Shown here in pieces: positions 31,658 to 42,143 of a stretch of DNA of 64,000 nucleotides (position 1 is the first letter of the stretch; each line of letters begins with the position of its first letter). This DNA comes from Iris pallida. Taxonomy: Eukaryota > Streptophyta > Magnoliopsida > Asparagales > Iridaceae. The position numbers and the translations under genes were made by a program. Location: assembly GCA_029216955.1 (NCBI GenBank), contig JANAVB010005598.1:2316851-2380850 (forward strand), given 5' to 3'. The notes beneath the pieces were generated by a model that was given only the letters and a program-made list of their open reading frames with translations, was not told the origin of the DNA and ran no database searches.

Positions 31658-33160
31658 ATGACGAATTCTCGATCTAGTGTATTGAAAGACACCTTCATTG
31701 GATGCATGGATCCGGTCTAAGTATTGTTGACTGGGATTACGGCATGTATTACATCTTGGACGTTTTCCACCCCCAGTGCCTTGAGAAGTAATGTTAACAG
31801 AAGCATATAATAGTTCATCTTCGTCTTCTATTATATGTTTAGGAGTTGAAGCATAGTTCAGACGATCGAAGACAGATCGTCGAGCCGATTAGCAACAACA
31901 ATTGATGACAACTTCATGTAGGCAGTGGCGATTTGAAGCACGATTTGGAGGTGAGAAAAACATTCCCGTAGTCTCCCAACTTTGTGTAAGACGTTGCCGG
32001 AGGTCAGTTACAACCACAGGACGAGAAGAAGTCGGAGGAACATATTCCTTAATGATGTTAGGAACATGTCTCCTATTCTTCAGGTGTTTGGTTCCTTGAG
32101 TGTACAAGGATGTGCTCAACTCATTAGCATAGGTAGAAGGGTCTTTCTTTTCAAACTTTGACTTTTGATACAGATTGGCCTTTGGCATATGGTTCTTGCG
32201 TTTTGCCAAAGTTGATATTGGTTGACGCCTATTGAGATAAGCGCGTAAATCTGAAAATTCTGCTCCCGGTGTCTCTGTTTGTGATACCTTCAATTTTTTT
32301 TGTTTGGATCTTGAAATTTGCAAGGTAGGAAGATCTTGACCAGACCCCATAAGGGTAGGTAAGATACCTCTCTGATCAGTATTCTTTCCGGTATCAGAGG
32401 TTCGAGGACCTCTGTTTACAGGAATAGAATCTGATACATCTTCCTCTGAGTCATAGACCAGGAAAGTTTGAGGAAAGACCAAAGGGTGCTTTCCTTTGTA
32501 TTGAACAGGGTTAGCTAAGAAGCGTTTCCCTTTGTTATGTTGTTTGATTGTTTTAGGCATAGATTGTGCCAGTTGAGAAAATGCCATAGGACTTTATTCT
32601 TTGTTCTGTCTAGTGTTTGCACTAGGACATGAATTCTCTAAGTTCAGAACTTGAGAAGTGGAAGAGGGTATAGCCAAAAGACTAGTCCCCTTAAGTTGCG
32701 TCGGAGTAGCAGATTGCTTGGGTTGTGCCATAGTCCTACGGACTACTGGTAGCGCCTTGGCAGCAACTTTGGTAGACTGTGCCTCAACAGTAGTTTGAAT
32801 TGACTGCGCTTTGGCAGCAAGGATAGTGGTAGACTGCGCATGGGCAGCAGAGTGAGAAGATTGCGCCCTAGCAACAGAAACAGGGTGTACTGGAGCCACT
32901 GAGGCGGATTGTGCCTCGGTCATTGAGCATTCAAGTTGTGCCTGGTCAACAGCGACAGTGGGGGATTTAGGAGTCCACACAGTACTGTTTTTGGCAATAG
33001 CCACCACACGCTTGTTGCTCTTGGTGGTGATCATATTCTCGTAGGCTGTCTGGTTGACTTGAACAACCAGAGTCTTCTGCGTCTTGCCGATCGATGCAAT
33101 GTCACATTGAGTTGTCAGTTTTTCGTCGGAGGAGAAAGTCGTCCCCAGCAGAGTTGCCAT
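31658..33160 (-). pseudogene. ORF1 of E2 (stops near 32594 and 31889)
   Basis: It starts MATLLGTTFSSDEK at 33160 within the PBS, as in E1. Residues about 70-180 are repeats built on AQS (for example SSHSAAHAQSTTI), encoded by GCGCAATC/T units. After an in-frame TAA near 32594 it reads MAFSQLAQS..., then LHEVVINCCC and a second TAA near 31889, then SARRSVFDRL. All pieces, and gag at 31657, are in one frame. Confidence 0.75.
33142..33159 (-). other. Primer binding site of E2
   Basis: TGGCAACTCTGCTGGGGA on the minus strand, one base different from the E1 site. It follows the LTR by seven bases and overlaps the ORF1 ATG. Confidence 0.78.
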
Positions 33161-33166
33161 TTTGTT

Positions 33167-34048
33167 TGCAAAAACAAAAATTTGTTTTATTCCAAACTTG
33201 TAAAAGAGTACAAAGTATAATGAATTCTGGGGAATTACAACGTTAGGAATCTGATCAGGAGACGATCACTTTATCCCTTGGACTATGTGAACTTGAAGAC
33301 TGTAGCCTCTAGAGAATGCAGCAGCAATTTTGTAGCAATTTAGTAAGAGTTCTTGATCCCTGTCCGATGATGATTGGAAACTCTATTTATAGAGTTCAGG
33401 AAATAATTGTTTTAATAGTTATTCTGATGTGCGCGAGGCTGGATTGTGCAATACTGGATTGTGCCAACCTCCTGTTGCGCCAACTTTCATTTAGTTGTCA
33501 ATCGTGTACTAACTGTATTTAGATGCGTGGCATCATATGATTGAGATACGCGTGATCGTGTATAGGATAGTAGACACGTCTTGAGAGGTTAGTGGCATGT
33601 GCGCCACGTTATCCTGCTTTAGAATGTAAGTTGTCTCAACTTTATCAGGTTGCGCGAGCTTCAGTCAACAAGTCAAACTGCGCTTGATTTAAGCTGCGCC
33701 TACACACGTGGCAGCTTCTGAGTAAAAGTCATTTAGGTTAAGCCCAGGCGCAACTAAGGATTTTATTTAGATTGCGCCTGGGCGCAACTCACGAAGTGTA
33801 CAGGACAGCTGTCCACCAACTTTTTCTTGAGCGGCACAATTCACGGGATTCGAAGAGATTTTTCTCGTTCACTGTTGTGTCAGTCATCAGTATGGTCAGG
33901 TAATGATGACCATTAAATGCCAGATGCCACGTAGATTTGGCGCAAAACGATTGAGCGCAATCTGATCGGTGGCGCAGTCTGTTCTCCAAGCTTCATATCA
34001 GTGGCGCAACTTGATTTTTGGGGCGCAACTTGATTTTTAGGCTCTACA
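33167..34048 (-). repeat. 5' LTR of E2 (882 bp)
   Basis: Plus-strand ends TGCAAAAACA and GGCTCTACA match the 3' LTR. It carries the same TTGCGCC / GGCGCAA motifs, with a few decayed to TTGTGCC. Confidence 0.9.
33384..33391 (-). promoter_or_regulatory. TATA box of E2 5' LTR
   Basis: Minus-strand TATAAATA in AACTCTATAAATAGAGTT, identical to the 3' LTR copy. Confidence 0.7.
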
Positions 34049-34194
34049 AAAGTGTTGCCACTTGTCAATTTGGAGTGTTTATTTAGACTATACCATTGTG
34101 TACCAACATGAAGGGAATACTCCAAAATTAATTATTTGTGTATAGTTTGAAGTGATTTGGAGTATGGTTTGGAGTGTTGCCACTGTGGATGCTC
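34049..34194. mobile_element. MITE, right part (continuation of 20260-20570)
   Basis: It begins with another GTGTTGCCACTTGTCAATT copy (34052) and ends with inverted GAGCATCCACAGT, followed by TAA. With the left part the MITE is about 457 bp. Confidence 0.75.
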
Positions 34195-34197
34195 TAA

Positions 34198-34620
34198 CAA
34201 ATGGATATTGATAGTCTGGATACGATTTTTTTTTTTCTCATGTTACCAAAAGTTGATCTTCTCCACTTGTGCAACTTATGAAGTGTCTGTTTTAATTTGC
34301 CTTGCATGCAAGTCTGATGGGCGGATGGCAGATGGGTTATGCCAATTCTTCATTGAATAAATGACTATGAAGCCAAAAAGGATTCGAAGCGCAGAACCTT
34401 TTTAAGTTGACGAGGCTTGTTGCAGGTGTTCAAGAGAATCGGTGCATGGTTACTATTGACCATAATGAGGTTTGATGGACTGCTTCGAGTGGACCAAGTA
34501 TCGGCTGGACCAATAAATCCTAAGTCTATCAGGCCACAATGATTCACCATAGAATTGAAAGATTCTGCTGCCTGAAAATCAAAGTTCCTTCCTCCGTACT
34601 TATCATTCGCACTTGGAAAT
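34198..34620 (-). pseudogene. L1-type LINE ORF2, endonuclease end (5' truncated)
   Basis: Minus-strand reading shows DKYGGRNFDF, CGLIDLGFIGPADTW and a decayed NSNHAPILL (APE-type endonuclease end), then a linker with LHKWRRSTFGNMRKKK. This continues into the LINE part at 20256 once the MITE and E2 are removed. Nothing LINE-like is seen beyond about 34620, consistent with 5' truncation. Confidence 0.8.
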
Positions 34621-34624
34621 CAGT

Positions 34625-34716
34625 TTAATTATACTAGCGTTTTGTACGAAAAGTAATTTTTTTTTTCTAATCTTATCAAAATATAATTGAAATATTTAAA
34701 TTTAAATTAAGATTTG

Positions 34717-34777
<61 letters not shown>

Positions 34778-35205
34778 GATTTATAGAAATTTAATTTAAA
34801 TTTGGATATATGTGAATAAAAGAGTGGGTATTAGGTTATGCGGAAGAAAATAAAAAAGAGGGAGTACTCGGTTATGCGAAAGAAAAGAATTTTTTAAAAT
34901 TATAATTTTTTCGTAATTTTTTTAAATTTAAATGGTTGATAATATACATACAGTTTAGACGGCTCATTTTTGAGCCGTTTGGAAACCACATTATATAGTA
35001 AGAAGAAGAATTATAAAATTATTTTTATAATTTATGTATTTTTTTTCTAAAATTTAACACTATTTTGGCATAATCTTATGATTTTTAAGGAATATTTCAT
35101 CAACTTAAATGGGAAAAGAAAATTCCACCGTCATAATCTTGTGGAGCCTAATAAAATCGACAATTTACTAGAATATTAGAAGGAATAGTATTTAGAGAGT
35201 AAAGC
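34625..35205. other. AT-rich non-coding DNA
   Basis: No gene is seen. A hairpin (ACGGCTCA, five T, TGAGCCGT) lies at 34958-34979. Confidence 0.5.
34719..34774. repeat. (AT)n microsatellite, about 28 units
   Basis: Uninterrupted AT dinucleotide run. Confidence 0.95.
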
Positions 35206-35214
35206 AGAATTAAC

Positions 35215-35640
35215 ATTGGTTTTATCATTAACTATGTGTCTTCAAACAAATTTATTTATTTATTTATTTATTTTAAACCAAAGCCCGTGTCTAAAGACAC
35301 CCAGTCAGCTTTGGTCCTGGAGTCCGTGTCCCAAAGACACACAGCCGACCCCCGTGGGGTTCGATCCCACGACCTCCCCCCTACGTGCCACAGGACTTAG
35401 CCACTAGACTACAAGCCCATTGGCATCAAACAAATTTATTGAAATGATAGTAAAAAAACACTATCAGCAACAAAAAAAAAAAAAAAAAACTAAACTGCAT
35501 CTTCAAACAAATTTATTGAAATGACAGTAAAAAAACACTATCAGCAAAAAAAGAGAAGAAACTAAACTGTGTCTTCAAACAAATTTATTGAAATGGCAGT
35601 AAGAAACACCATCAGCAAAAAAAAAAAAATGAAACTAAAA
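35215..35640. repeat. Tandem repeat of about 70 bp, three copies, first split by a SINE
   Basis: Unit: CTTCAAACAAATTTATTGAA, then ATG.CAGTAA..AACAC.ATCAGCA and an A-run plus AAACTAAA. Copies start near 35239 (interrupted 35257-35440), 35500 and 35571. The array ends just before the tRNA gene. Confidence 0.75.
35257..35425 (-). mobile_element. tRNA-derived SINE with 15-bp TSD
   Basis: The minus strand starts near GGGCTTGTAGTCTAGTGG (A-box-like), has GGATCGAACCCC (B-box-like) near 35360, and ends in an AAAT repeat tail. It is flanked by perfect direct repeats TCAAACAAATTTATT (35242-35256 and 35426-35440). Length about 169 bp. It sits inside the first unit of the tandem repeat. Confidence 0.85.
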
Positions 35641-35645
35641 TTGTT

Positions 35646-35719
35646 TGGCTTCGCCCGGGTTCGAACCGGAGACCTTCAGTGTGTTAGACTGACGTGATAA
35701 CCAACTACCCCACGAAACC
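35646..35719 (-). tRNA. tRNA-Val (AAC)
   Basis: The minus strand from 35719 folds as a tRNA. The acceptor stem is GGTTTCG/CGAAGCC with one T-G pair. The anticodon stem TCAGT/ACTGA encloses loop CTAACAC (anticodon AAC). The T arm contains GGTTCGAACCC, and the discriminator is A at 35646. It matches the plant nuclear tRNA-Val(AAC) pattern from memory, except that the A-box region reads TGGGGTAGTTGG where I expect TGGTGTAGTTGG. A short T run for Pol III termination is not obvious. Confidence 0.9.
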
Positions 35720-35761
35720 ATGTTGGCTGCGTTCAACTGCACTTTCTTTATAAAGTCGTAA

Positions 35762-36109
35762 GAGCATCAATAGCAAGGTCCAGCCTTCTAAATTCTTTAT
35801 TCAGAATGTAAGAGCTCATTTTCCATAATAGCAAGCGACAATTGAAAGTTCGGTAATGGTGTTATAGTTTGGATCTGAGAGTTTCTACATTCAGAATGTA
35901 GGAACTTATTTTGTAGAATAGTAAGGATTAATTTAGAGTCCGAATTTCTGTATTCTAAATATTATACTTTTGTATCACATTATTTTTTGCAACTCATTTT
36001 ATCATTTACTAATATTATTATATAAATCCCAACCATTCTATATTTATTATTTTATTACAAATTTGGCCCTTTAGATGCAAATTTTTAGCTCCATCTATTA
36101 GTGACGCTC
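35762..36109. mobile_element. MITE (PIF/Harbinger-like, TAA target), 348 bp
   Basis: Ends are GAGCATCAATAGCAAGG and inverted GAGCGTCACTAATAGATGG. They are flanked by TAA at 35759-35761 and 36110-36112. Internal duplicated part: CATTCAGAATGTA at about 35803 and 35890. No coding. Confidence 0.7.
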
Positions 36110-36112
36110 TAA

Positions 36113-37070
36113 GCAATTTCAGTGTAATTTTAAACATTATATGTTTATGTAGGTTCTTGGTACGGTGTAACTCATTGGAATAACTTACATGGTTTTAGCC
36201 CAATCAAACACACTGAAATCATGATAGTTTTATTTATGTAGGTTCTTGATAAGGTGTAACTTATTGAAAATATGAAAGTGACACTTTTAACATATTGTAA
36301 TGTGGTGTACTTTTAATTTGTATTACTTTTCAAAATATGTTTAAATACATAGTTTTTGTATTCCCGAAATAAAAAGTTTTATACCAATTTTGTTTGGATG
36401 ACAACATAAAAATAGAAGTGAAAATTTAAATTTTGGAGTTCCATTATTTTGATGTAAGTAAATTGGAAATGATATAATAACCCATTCAAATGGCCATATG
36501 CTTACAACTAAAAAAAAGGTCCAAGTTCTTAAAACATATTACAGTACAACAAAAATTAATAAAAAATCATTAATTAATAACCATTCCCAATCCAAACGAA
36601 CTAATTAATAAAAAAAATAAATTAAATAAAAATATTAATGAACAAAAAAATCACAAATATTAATTAACAAAATTTATTAATTAATAAAAAATTAACAAAA
36701 ATATTAAATAACAAAATATTAAATAATAATCGTTCCTAAAAGTGTGTTTCTATTCTCTATTCTGATGAAGAAAAAGTTAACAAAAATCTATTAGTTAACA
36801 AATAAATTAATTCAGTTGAATTAATTAAGAAAAATTAGCAGCAAAACTTTCTATATGCAACGAGTTCCTCTCAGTTTTTGCTGCAATTCATAAACAAGAA
36901 ATGAGGCTAACATGAACTCTACACTTTCAGAATCAAGCCAGCTTTCAATGTACTTACAATGGTTAGCCAAACGTTGAAACCGTCTTCTCTTGGGAGCATA
37001 TGTATTGAAAGTGACATTTTCAATACAATTCCAACAACCCAAACACATTGAAAGTGACTTTTTTTTTCCT
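36113..37070. other. AT-rich non-coding DNA
   Basis: A duplicated stretch of about 40 bp (TATGTAGGTTCTTG..A.GGTGTAACT) lies at 36145 and 36236. A-rich, TTAAT-rich low complexity spans 36545-36730. The minus-strand ORF at 36851-37078 has no recognised domain. Confidence 0.45.
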
Positions 37071-37074
37071 CTTT

Positions 37075-37440
37075 TCACCTATATACCAAATTCCAAAACC
37101 ACTATTATCAATTCTCGATTTCTCACCTACTCTTTTTTTATTGCAGACAAACTATAATAATCTTTCTCTCAATCATCGCATTCACCATCTCCATTTCCTG
37201 TTCTATTAAAGTTTTTATGTTCCAAGTAGCTAATCTAATAAAACCCTCAGTGTAGCAATTTATTACATATTCGTTGCTTATACCCAAAAGCCCCTTGTTT
37301 ATTTGCTCCGTATTAGAGTAGCGATGTGAGAGATCAATTCTGGGAAACGTCCTAGTCCACCATTGCTCAATTGACATTGTATTCGGATGGATGCAATGCG
37401 TCACCTACGGGTGATGACCTAGCAATCCACCTTTACCCTT
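37075..37440 (-). pseudogene. RTE-type LINE endonuclease N-terminus (fragment)
   Basis: The minus strand reads IRLATWNIKTLIEQEMEMVN then RKIIIVCLQ, matching the start of RTE-clade apurinic endonucleases (WN...Q pattern). Beyond CLQ the similarity fades through stops (EIEN, WNLVY still visible). Only the first 80 or so codons and some leader remain. Confidence 0.65.
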
Positions 37441-37680
37441 TTTTACAATGGGTGGAAATGATGCAACCATCGCTATTGAGTAACGCTACGTGTATTATAT
37501 ATGGATTCATCTCTTAGAGATCTGACAATATTTTACACTGGTCGTCGGCTACCAAACACAACCCTCCTTTATCCGGACTTGGAACTGATAATGAAAATAT
37601 AGAACATCAAGCTAACTAGACCGCTTTTATCTTGGAGGGTTGAGAATCAAGTTTCAATAACCAGAGCTGCTAGGTTGGCC
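37441..37680. other. Non-coding flank
   Basis: No gene seen. May include more of the RTE 5' leader. Confidence 0.35.
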
Positions 37681-37759
37681 GCGGTTTGTAACCGCGGACG
37701 TGACTACCGGCCCACGTGTCGGCCGACCATTGGTCCTCTAATCCGGGTGGGACCCGAGA
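37681..37759. mobile_element. Foldback MITE, left part
   Basis: The 52-bp left terminal repeat (37681-37732) is inverted at 44984-45035 with few mismatches. It begins with its own palindrome GCGGTTTGTAACCGC. The Copia element sits between. Intact length would be about 140 bp. Confidence 0.75.
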
Positions 37760-38869
37760 TGTTGGGATTTTGGCCTTTGCATTGTAAATTTTAATCCCAC
37801 ATCGGCTAGGCCAAAGGAGTTGTATCTCTATATATTAGCTATGCTAGTTTAGAGAAGCACATGTGGTGTGGAGGTGCACATGGGTGTACCATGTGGGATT
37901 AATTTTCTAATGGAAAAAAAGGCTAAATCAACAATTGAAAGCATTCATGTTTTTGCTCTTGGGAAATTTATTTCCATGGGAGTTAAGTCTCGTAGCGACT
38001 CGGACTCGGACTCGGGCTCATGGGCTCATGAGGCGTAATGTGGCATTTTGTTGGCGTACTTTGCACTTAGCACGTCAGCATCGTCGCTAGGTGCATAGTG
38101 CGCTTAAGTTGCGCTCGTTGCGCTAGCAGGTTGCGTGGCCTGGTTGTGCAGGCCAGGTTGCGCGACCAGGTGCGCGCCCAGGTGCGTGCTCTGTTGCGCG
38201 CAGGTGGCGCAGGTGGCTCAGTGCGCGTACTGCGCGCAGTGTGCAAGGCGCGCGGGGTGCGCGAGTGGCACAACTTGCTTTAGATTGTGCATGTGCATGA
38301 TCTGAGCGGTTACTGCACGTTCGGAGTGGTTATTACCGCGTCCCGAATGTTGTGCTAACCGAGCAGTTGCTACTCGGGCCTATAAAAGGTCTCTTCTCTT
38401 TCATAGGCAATACACACAGAATATATTTAGAGGGTTACGAAAGTTTACAAGTGTTTCTTAACACAAGTAAACAGAGCCTATCAGAGAGAAGAGAAGCTTT
38501 GCACCAACGTTGCTTTTGCACAGGAGTCCGTGTACGATCCGAGGAGTCAGAAGAGCAGAAGTGTTCTAATGTTCTTCGACGAACTTGCTGGTTCCTGGAA
38601 ACTATTCGTGTGGGACGAATATAGCTTTGAGCAACGGTGATTATTCACCCCAGCAGGCCTTCTACCATATTTTGCCTGTCATCTTCTTCGCTGCTGTGAA
38701 TTATGAAATCTTCTTAGATTCTCGTATATCATATGCTGCTGTAAAGAGATCTTCTTAGATCTTCGTTAGACTTGCACAACCTTCCTAGAAGTGTTGCATT
38801 GGAACATTGTTCTTACAATTGTTTTATCTTCTCAGTTTTCTATCGAAAAATTGTGTCCCGGTATTAACA
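37760..38869 (+). repeat. 5' LTR of Copia element (1110 bp)
   Basis: TGTTGGGATT to GGTATTAACA. Contains (ACTCGG)n and a GC-rich block of GGTTGCGC-type repeats (38090-38265). Confidence 0.93.
38381..38387 (+). promoter_or_regulatory. TATA box of Copia 5' LTR
   Basis: GGGCCTATAAAAGGT; the start of the RNA is probably about 30 bp downstream. Confidence 0.75.
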
Positions 38870-38891
38870 ATCTCAAAGCTATATTGCTACG

Positions 38892-39797
38892 ATGGAAAAC
38901 TTTAATACTTCACTCCTCAATACTGACTTCTGTAAGTTAGAAAAGTTTGATGGAGAGCATTATCAAGTTTGGAAGAGGAAGGTTTATCTCACTCTTCAAT
39001 TCAAAGACGTTGATCACGTGCTTTTTGAAGAGGAACCTACTGTTCCAGATACTGGGTCTGCTACCGCAATCACTGTGGCTACTAAACTTCAGGCTAAGTG
39101 GAGAAGGGAGAATAGCATTTGCAGGCTGCTTATCCTGAATGCTATGGAGGATTCCCTAGCAGAATCCTACAGTAAGAAACCTATTGCCAGAGACATATGG
39201 GAGTCTCTGGAGAAACTGTACGAAGAAGACAAAAACAGGAGCAAGATATTTATGGTTGAAAAATATCACAAATGGCACTTTGAGGACGAGAAGTCCATGC
39301 TGCCGCAGGTAAAGGAATTCCTGAAGCTGCGACAGAAGTTGGAAGACGAGGCGATTCCCATTCCCGACAAGTTTGTTGTTGGAGGGATTGTCTCAAAGCT
39401 CCCTGCTGGGTGGAGTAAGTTCTATGCGAACATGCACAGAAAGAAGCTTGAGATCAGCCTTGAAGATCTCTTACAGAAAATCTATGTTGAGGACCAGATA
39501 AGGGCTCAACTGAAGGTGGACGTATTGTCCAAGCAATTGGCTAACGCCAATCTGGTTCATACAAAGAAACCAAGGGAAAAGTATGCTGCTTCCCATAGCA
39601 AGAAGAATGACCCTAACAATCTGAATGTAAAGGGTACTTCCTTCAAGAAAAAGAAGGCTAAGTCTCAGATGCCTTGCTTCAAGTGTGGTAAGAAGGGCCA
39701 CTTCAAAAGTGAATGCAAAGCAAAGACCAAGCAATCAGCGCAAGGTGAGCCTAGCAAAGTATCTATGATCACTGATGTTGTTGCTATGATTGCGTAG
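38892..39797 (+). CDS. gag: Copia gag (301 aa)
   Basis: UBN2-type Copia gag: FDGEHYQVWKRKVYLTLQ near residues 20-37, IWESLEKLYEEDKNRSK near 100, and the zinc knuckle CFKCGKKGHFKSEC near 264-277. The ATG at 38892 fits, starting 22 bp after the LTR. The frame ends at TAG 39795-39797, probably a mutated codon, since protease follows in frame. The protein would form the particle that packages the RNA. Confidence 0.9.
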   Translation: MENFNTSLLNTDFCKLEKFDGEHYQVWKRKVYLTLQFKDVDHVLFEEEPTVPDTGSATAITVATKLQAKWRRENSICRLLILNAMEDSLAESYSKKPIARDIWESLEKLYEEDKNRSKIFMVEKYHKWHFEDEKSMLPQVKEFLKLRQKLEDEAIPIPDKFVVGGIVSKLPAGWSKFYANMHRKKLEISLEDLLQKIYVEDQIRAQLKVDVLSKQLANANLVHTKKPREKYAASHSKKNDPNNLNVKGTSFKKKKAKSQMPCFKCGKKGHFKSECKAKTKQSAQGEPSKVSMITDVVAMIA

Positions 39798-40060
39798 GTC
39801 GATGCGGTGGGGGCTAACTCTGACTGCTGGATAGACATTTGAGCCACCTGCCATGTCTGCTCTAGCAAGGAGTGGTCTACCACCTATACACGAACTTCTG
39901 AAGTGGTTATAATGGCAAACCAGGCACAAGCTGAAGTGCTCGAAATTGGGACGGTGGTATTGAAGCTGACTTCTGGCAAGTCTCTGATGCTTCAAGGCGT
40001 GAAGCACGTACCTGCTATCGCCAAGAACTTGATCTCAGGAGGCCTACTCTGCAACGCAGG
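39798..40060 (+). pseudogene. pol: Copia protease (active site lost)
   Basis: In frame with gag: DCWIDI, stop (TGA at 39840), ATCHVCSSKEW. The expected D-S-G triad is destroyed. LQGVKHVPAIAKNLISGGLL follows as in Copia proteases. Confidence 0.8.
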
Positions 40061-41270
40061 CCTCAGGATGGACATCAATGCTGGCCAGATGGTGATGTCT
40101 ATCAAGGGAATATCTTTCGGGAAAGCTTTTTATACCGAAGGAATGTTCAAAATTCAGCTTGTAAATCAGTCTAATGTAATTAATGCAATCACTCCTTCTG
40201 CTTATACTCTTGAGTTGTGGCATAATAGGCTAGGACATGTTCATTGTAAACGAATAAACAGAATGTCTAGTCTAGGACTTATCTCCAAGTGTGGGGGTAA
40301 GGTTGAGAAATTTGAAGTTTGTGCTCAAACGAAGATCACAAGGAAACCCTTTCCTCGGGTTAATCAAAGTACAGATCTTCTGGAGTTGGTACACTCTGAT
40401 ATCTGTGACTTCAAATAATTCTCTACAAAGGCGGAGATGAAGTATTTCATAACCTTCATTGATGACTTCTCAAAGTATGCGTTCGTCTACTTGCTGAAGG
40501 CAAAAGACGAAACATTCGAGAAGTTCAAGGAGTTCAGAGCCGAAGCTGAGCGGCAGACTGGACAACAACTCAAAAGAATAAGAAGTGATCGAGGTGGGGA
40601 GTACAGGTCTCATGAATTCGTATCGTTCTGCAAAGAACATGAAATTGTCAATAAGACTACGGATCCGTACTCTCCTCAATCAAACGGAGTAGCAGAGAGG
40701 AAGAAAAGAACGTTAACAGAAATAATTAACTAAATACTGTTGACTGCTGGCCTTCCTAAGTGCTACTAGGGAGAAGCTGCATTGACGGTCACTTTTATTC
40801 TAAATAGAGTGCCTCATGCAACTTCAGATGTTACTCCTCATGAACTCTGGTTCAAGGTCAGACCTGACTTGAATGTCATTAGAGTGTGGGGGTGTCTGGC
40901 ATATGTCAAGCTTCCAGATCTAAAAATTCAGAAGCTTGGGACAAGGACTACTAAGACGATCTTCTTGGGGTATGCCGAGAAGAGTAATGCTCGGAGATTT
41001 CTTGATATTGAGTCAAATTATATCATTGAATCTTGCGATGCAGAATATTTTGAAGATAAATTTGTAAGGCACAAGAATATTGTTCTTACGGATGTACCGG
41101 AGAACAATATGGGTGCACAGAAAACTGAAGTCTTCAATGAAGATGTGGTCCAAGGAGATGTTGTTGTTGAAACAACGATTGAACCAGAACAAGCTGAGCC
41201 GTCGGCTAAGCGTGCGAGGAGGCCGAAGGACTTCAGAAGTGACTTTGTCACCTATCATGTGGAAGCAGAC
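40061..41270 (+). pseudogene. pol: Copia integrase (several stops)
   Basis: The pre-integrase zinc region (LWHNRLGHVHCKRINRM, about 40216) and LVHSDICDF (first Asp, about 40390) come first. FITFIDDFSKYAFVYLLKAK, IRSDRGGEY (second Asp, about 40585) and SPQSNGVAERKKRT (Glu, about 40675) follow. Stops: TAA 40416, TAA 40731, TAG near 40768. The C-terminal part has HELWFKVRPDLNVIRVWGC and GYAEKSNARRF. Confidence 0.9.
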
Positions 41271-42143
41271 CCGCTTACCTATGATGAGGCGATGAAGATC
41301 AGAGATGCGGTTTTTTGGAAGGAGGCGATTGACAATGAAATTGATTCCGTCACCTCGAATAACACTTGGGTGTTGGTTGATCTTCCTGAAGGGGCAAAAC
41401 CCATCGGATGTAAATGGATCTTCAAGAAGAAGATGAAAGCAGACGAAACTATTGACAAGTTTAAGGCTAGGTTGGTAGCTAAGGGATTTTCTCAGAAGCA
41501 GGGGATTGACTACTTTGACATGTATGTTCCATTTGCCCGGATGACCACTATCAGAATGTTGATTGCTCTCGCAGCAGTACATAAGATAGTGATACAACAG
41601 ATGAATGTGAAAACGGCTTTCCTAAATGGTGTGCTGACCGAAGAGATTTACATGCAACAGCCAGAGGGATTTGTCGTCAAGGGTCTTGAAAACAAAGTCT
41701 GCTAGTTGGTGAAATCTTTGTACAGTCTTAAACAGGCTCCCAAGATGTGGCATGAGAAACTTGACAAAGTTATAAGGTCAAATGGCTACATGGTCAGCGA
41801 GACAGACAAGTGTGTTTACACGAAGTTCGCTGATGGAAAAGGTGTTATCGTTTGTCTGTACGTGGACGACATGCTTATCCTAGGTACGGATATGGGTTGT
41901 GTCACGGAGACAAAGAAATTCATCTCGAGCAAGTTCAGTATGAAGGACTTGGAGAAAGCAGATGTGATCTTAGGGATCAAGATCATTCGGACAGACACTG
42001 GACTAGCGCTGTCACAGTCTCATTATATTAAAAAAATGATCACTCGTTATGGGTATCGGGATCTTCCAGGGATCGATATGCCGTACATGTGTGATCTAAA
42101 GCTGAAGCCTAATTCAGGGGAAAACGTCAGGCAGCTGGAGTAA
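41271..42143 (+). pseudogene. pol: Copia reverse transcriptase (stop at 41703)
   Basis: NTWVLVDLPEGAKPIGCKWI, KARLVAKGFSQKQGIDYFD, VKTAFLNGVL and SLYSLKQAPKMWHEKLD. The catalytic LYVDDMLILG lies near 41858. TAG at 41703 and TAA at 42141 interrupt. Confidence 0.92.

Larger units (their letters stand above)
20571..34048 (-). mobile_element. Tat/Ogre-type Ty3/Gypsy LTR retrotransposon E2 (13.5 kb)
   Basis: Complete element on the minus strand. 5' LTR 33167-34048, PBS 33142-33159, ORF1, gag, protease, RT, RNase H, second RNase H, integrase, a 2.6-kb 3' region with antisense ORFs, PPT 21501-21510, 3' LTR 20571-21500. Proteins are clearly related to E1, but the LTRs are a different family. No clean 5-bp TSD is found: TTGTT on the left and AAAGT on the right. 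The target was the repeated stretch GTGTTGCCACTTGTCAATT of a MITE. Gag carries a later 628-bp retroposon. Confidence 0.93.

Noticed and set aside
35330..35418. Second tRNA gene at the tRNA-like sequence
   Set aside because: It has A- and B-box-like parts but no cloverleaf, plus an AAAT tail and a 15-bp TSD, so it is a SINE.
36851..37078. 75-aa minus-strand ORF
   Set aside because: No domain, AT-rich context, no promoter or splice signals.
41013..41597. 194-aa minus-strand ORF
   Set aside because: Opposite-strand shadow of the Copia integrase/RT region.
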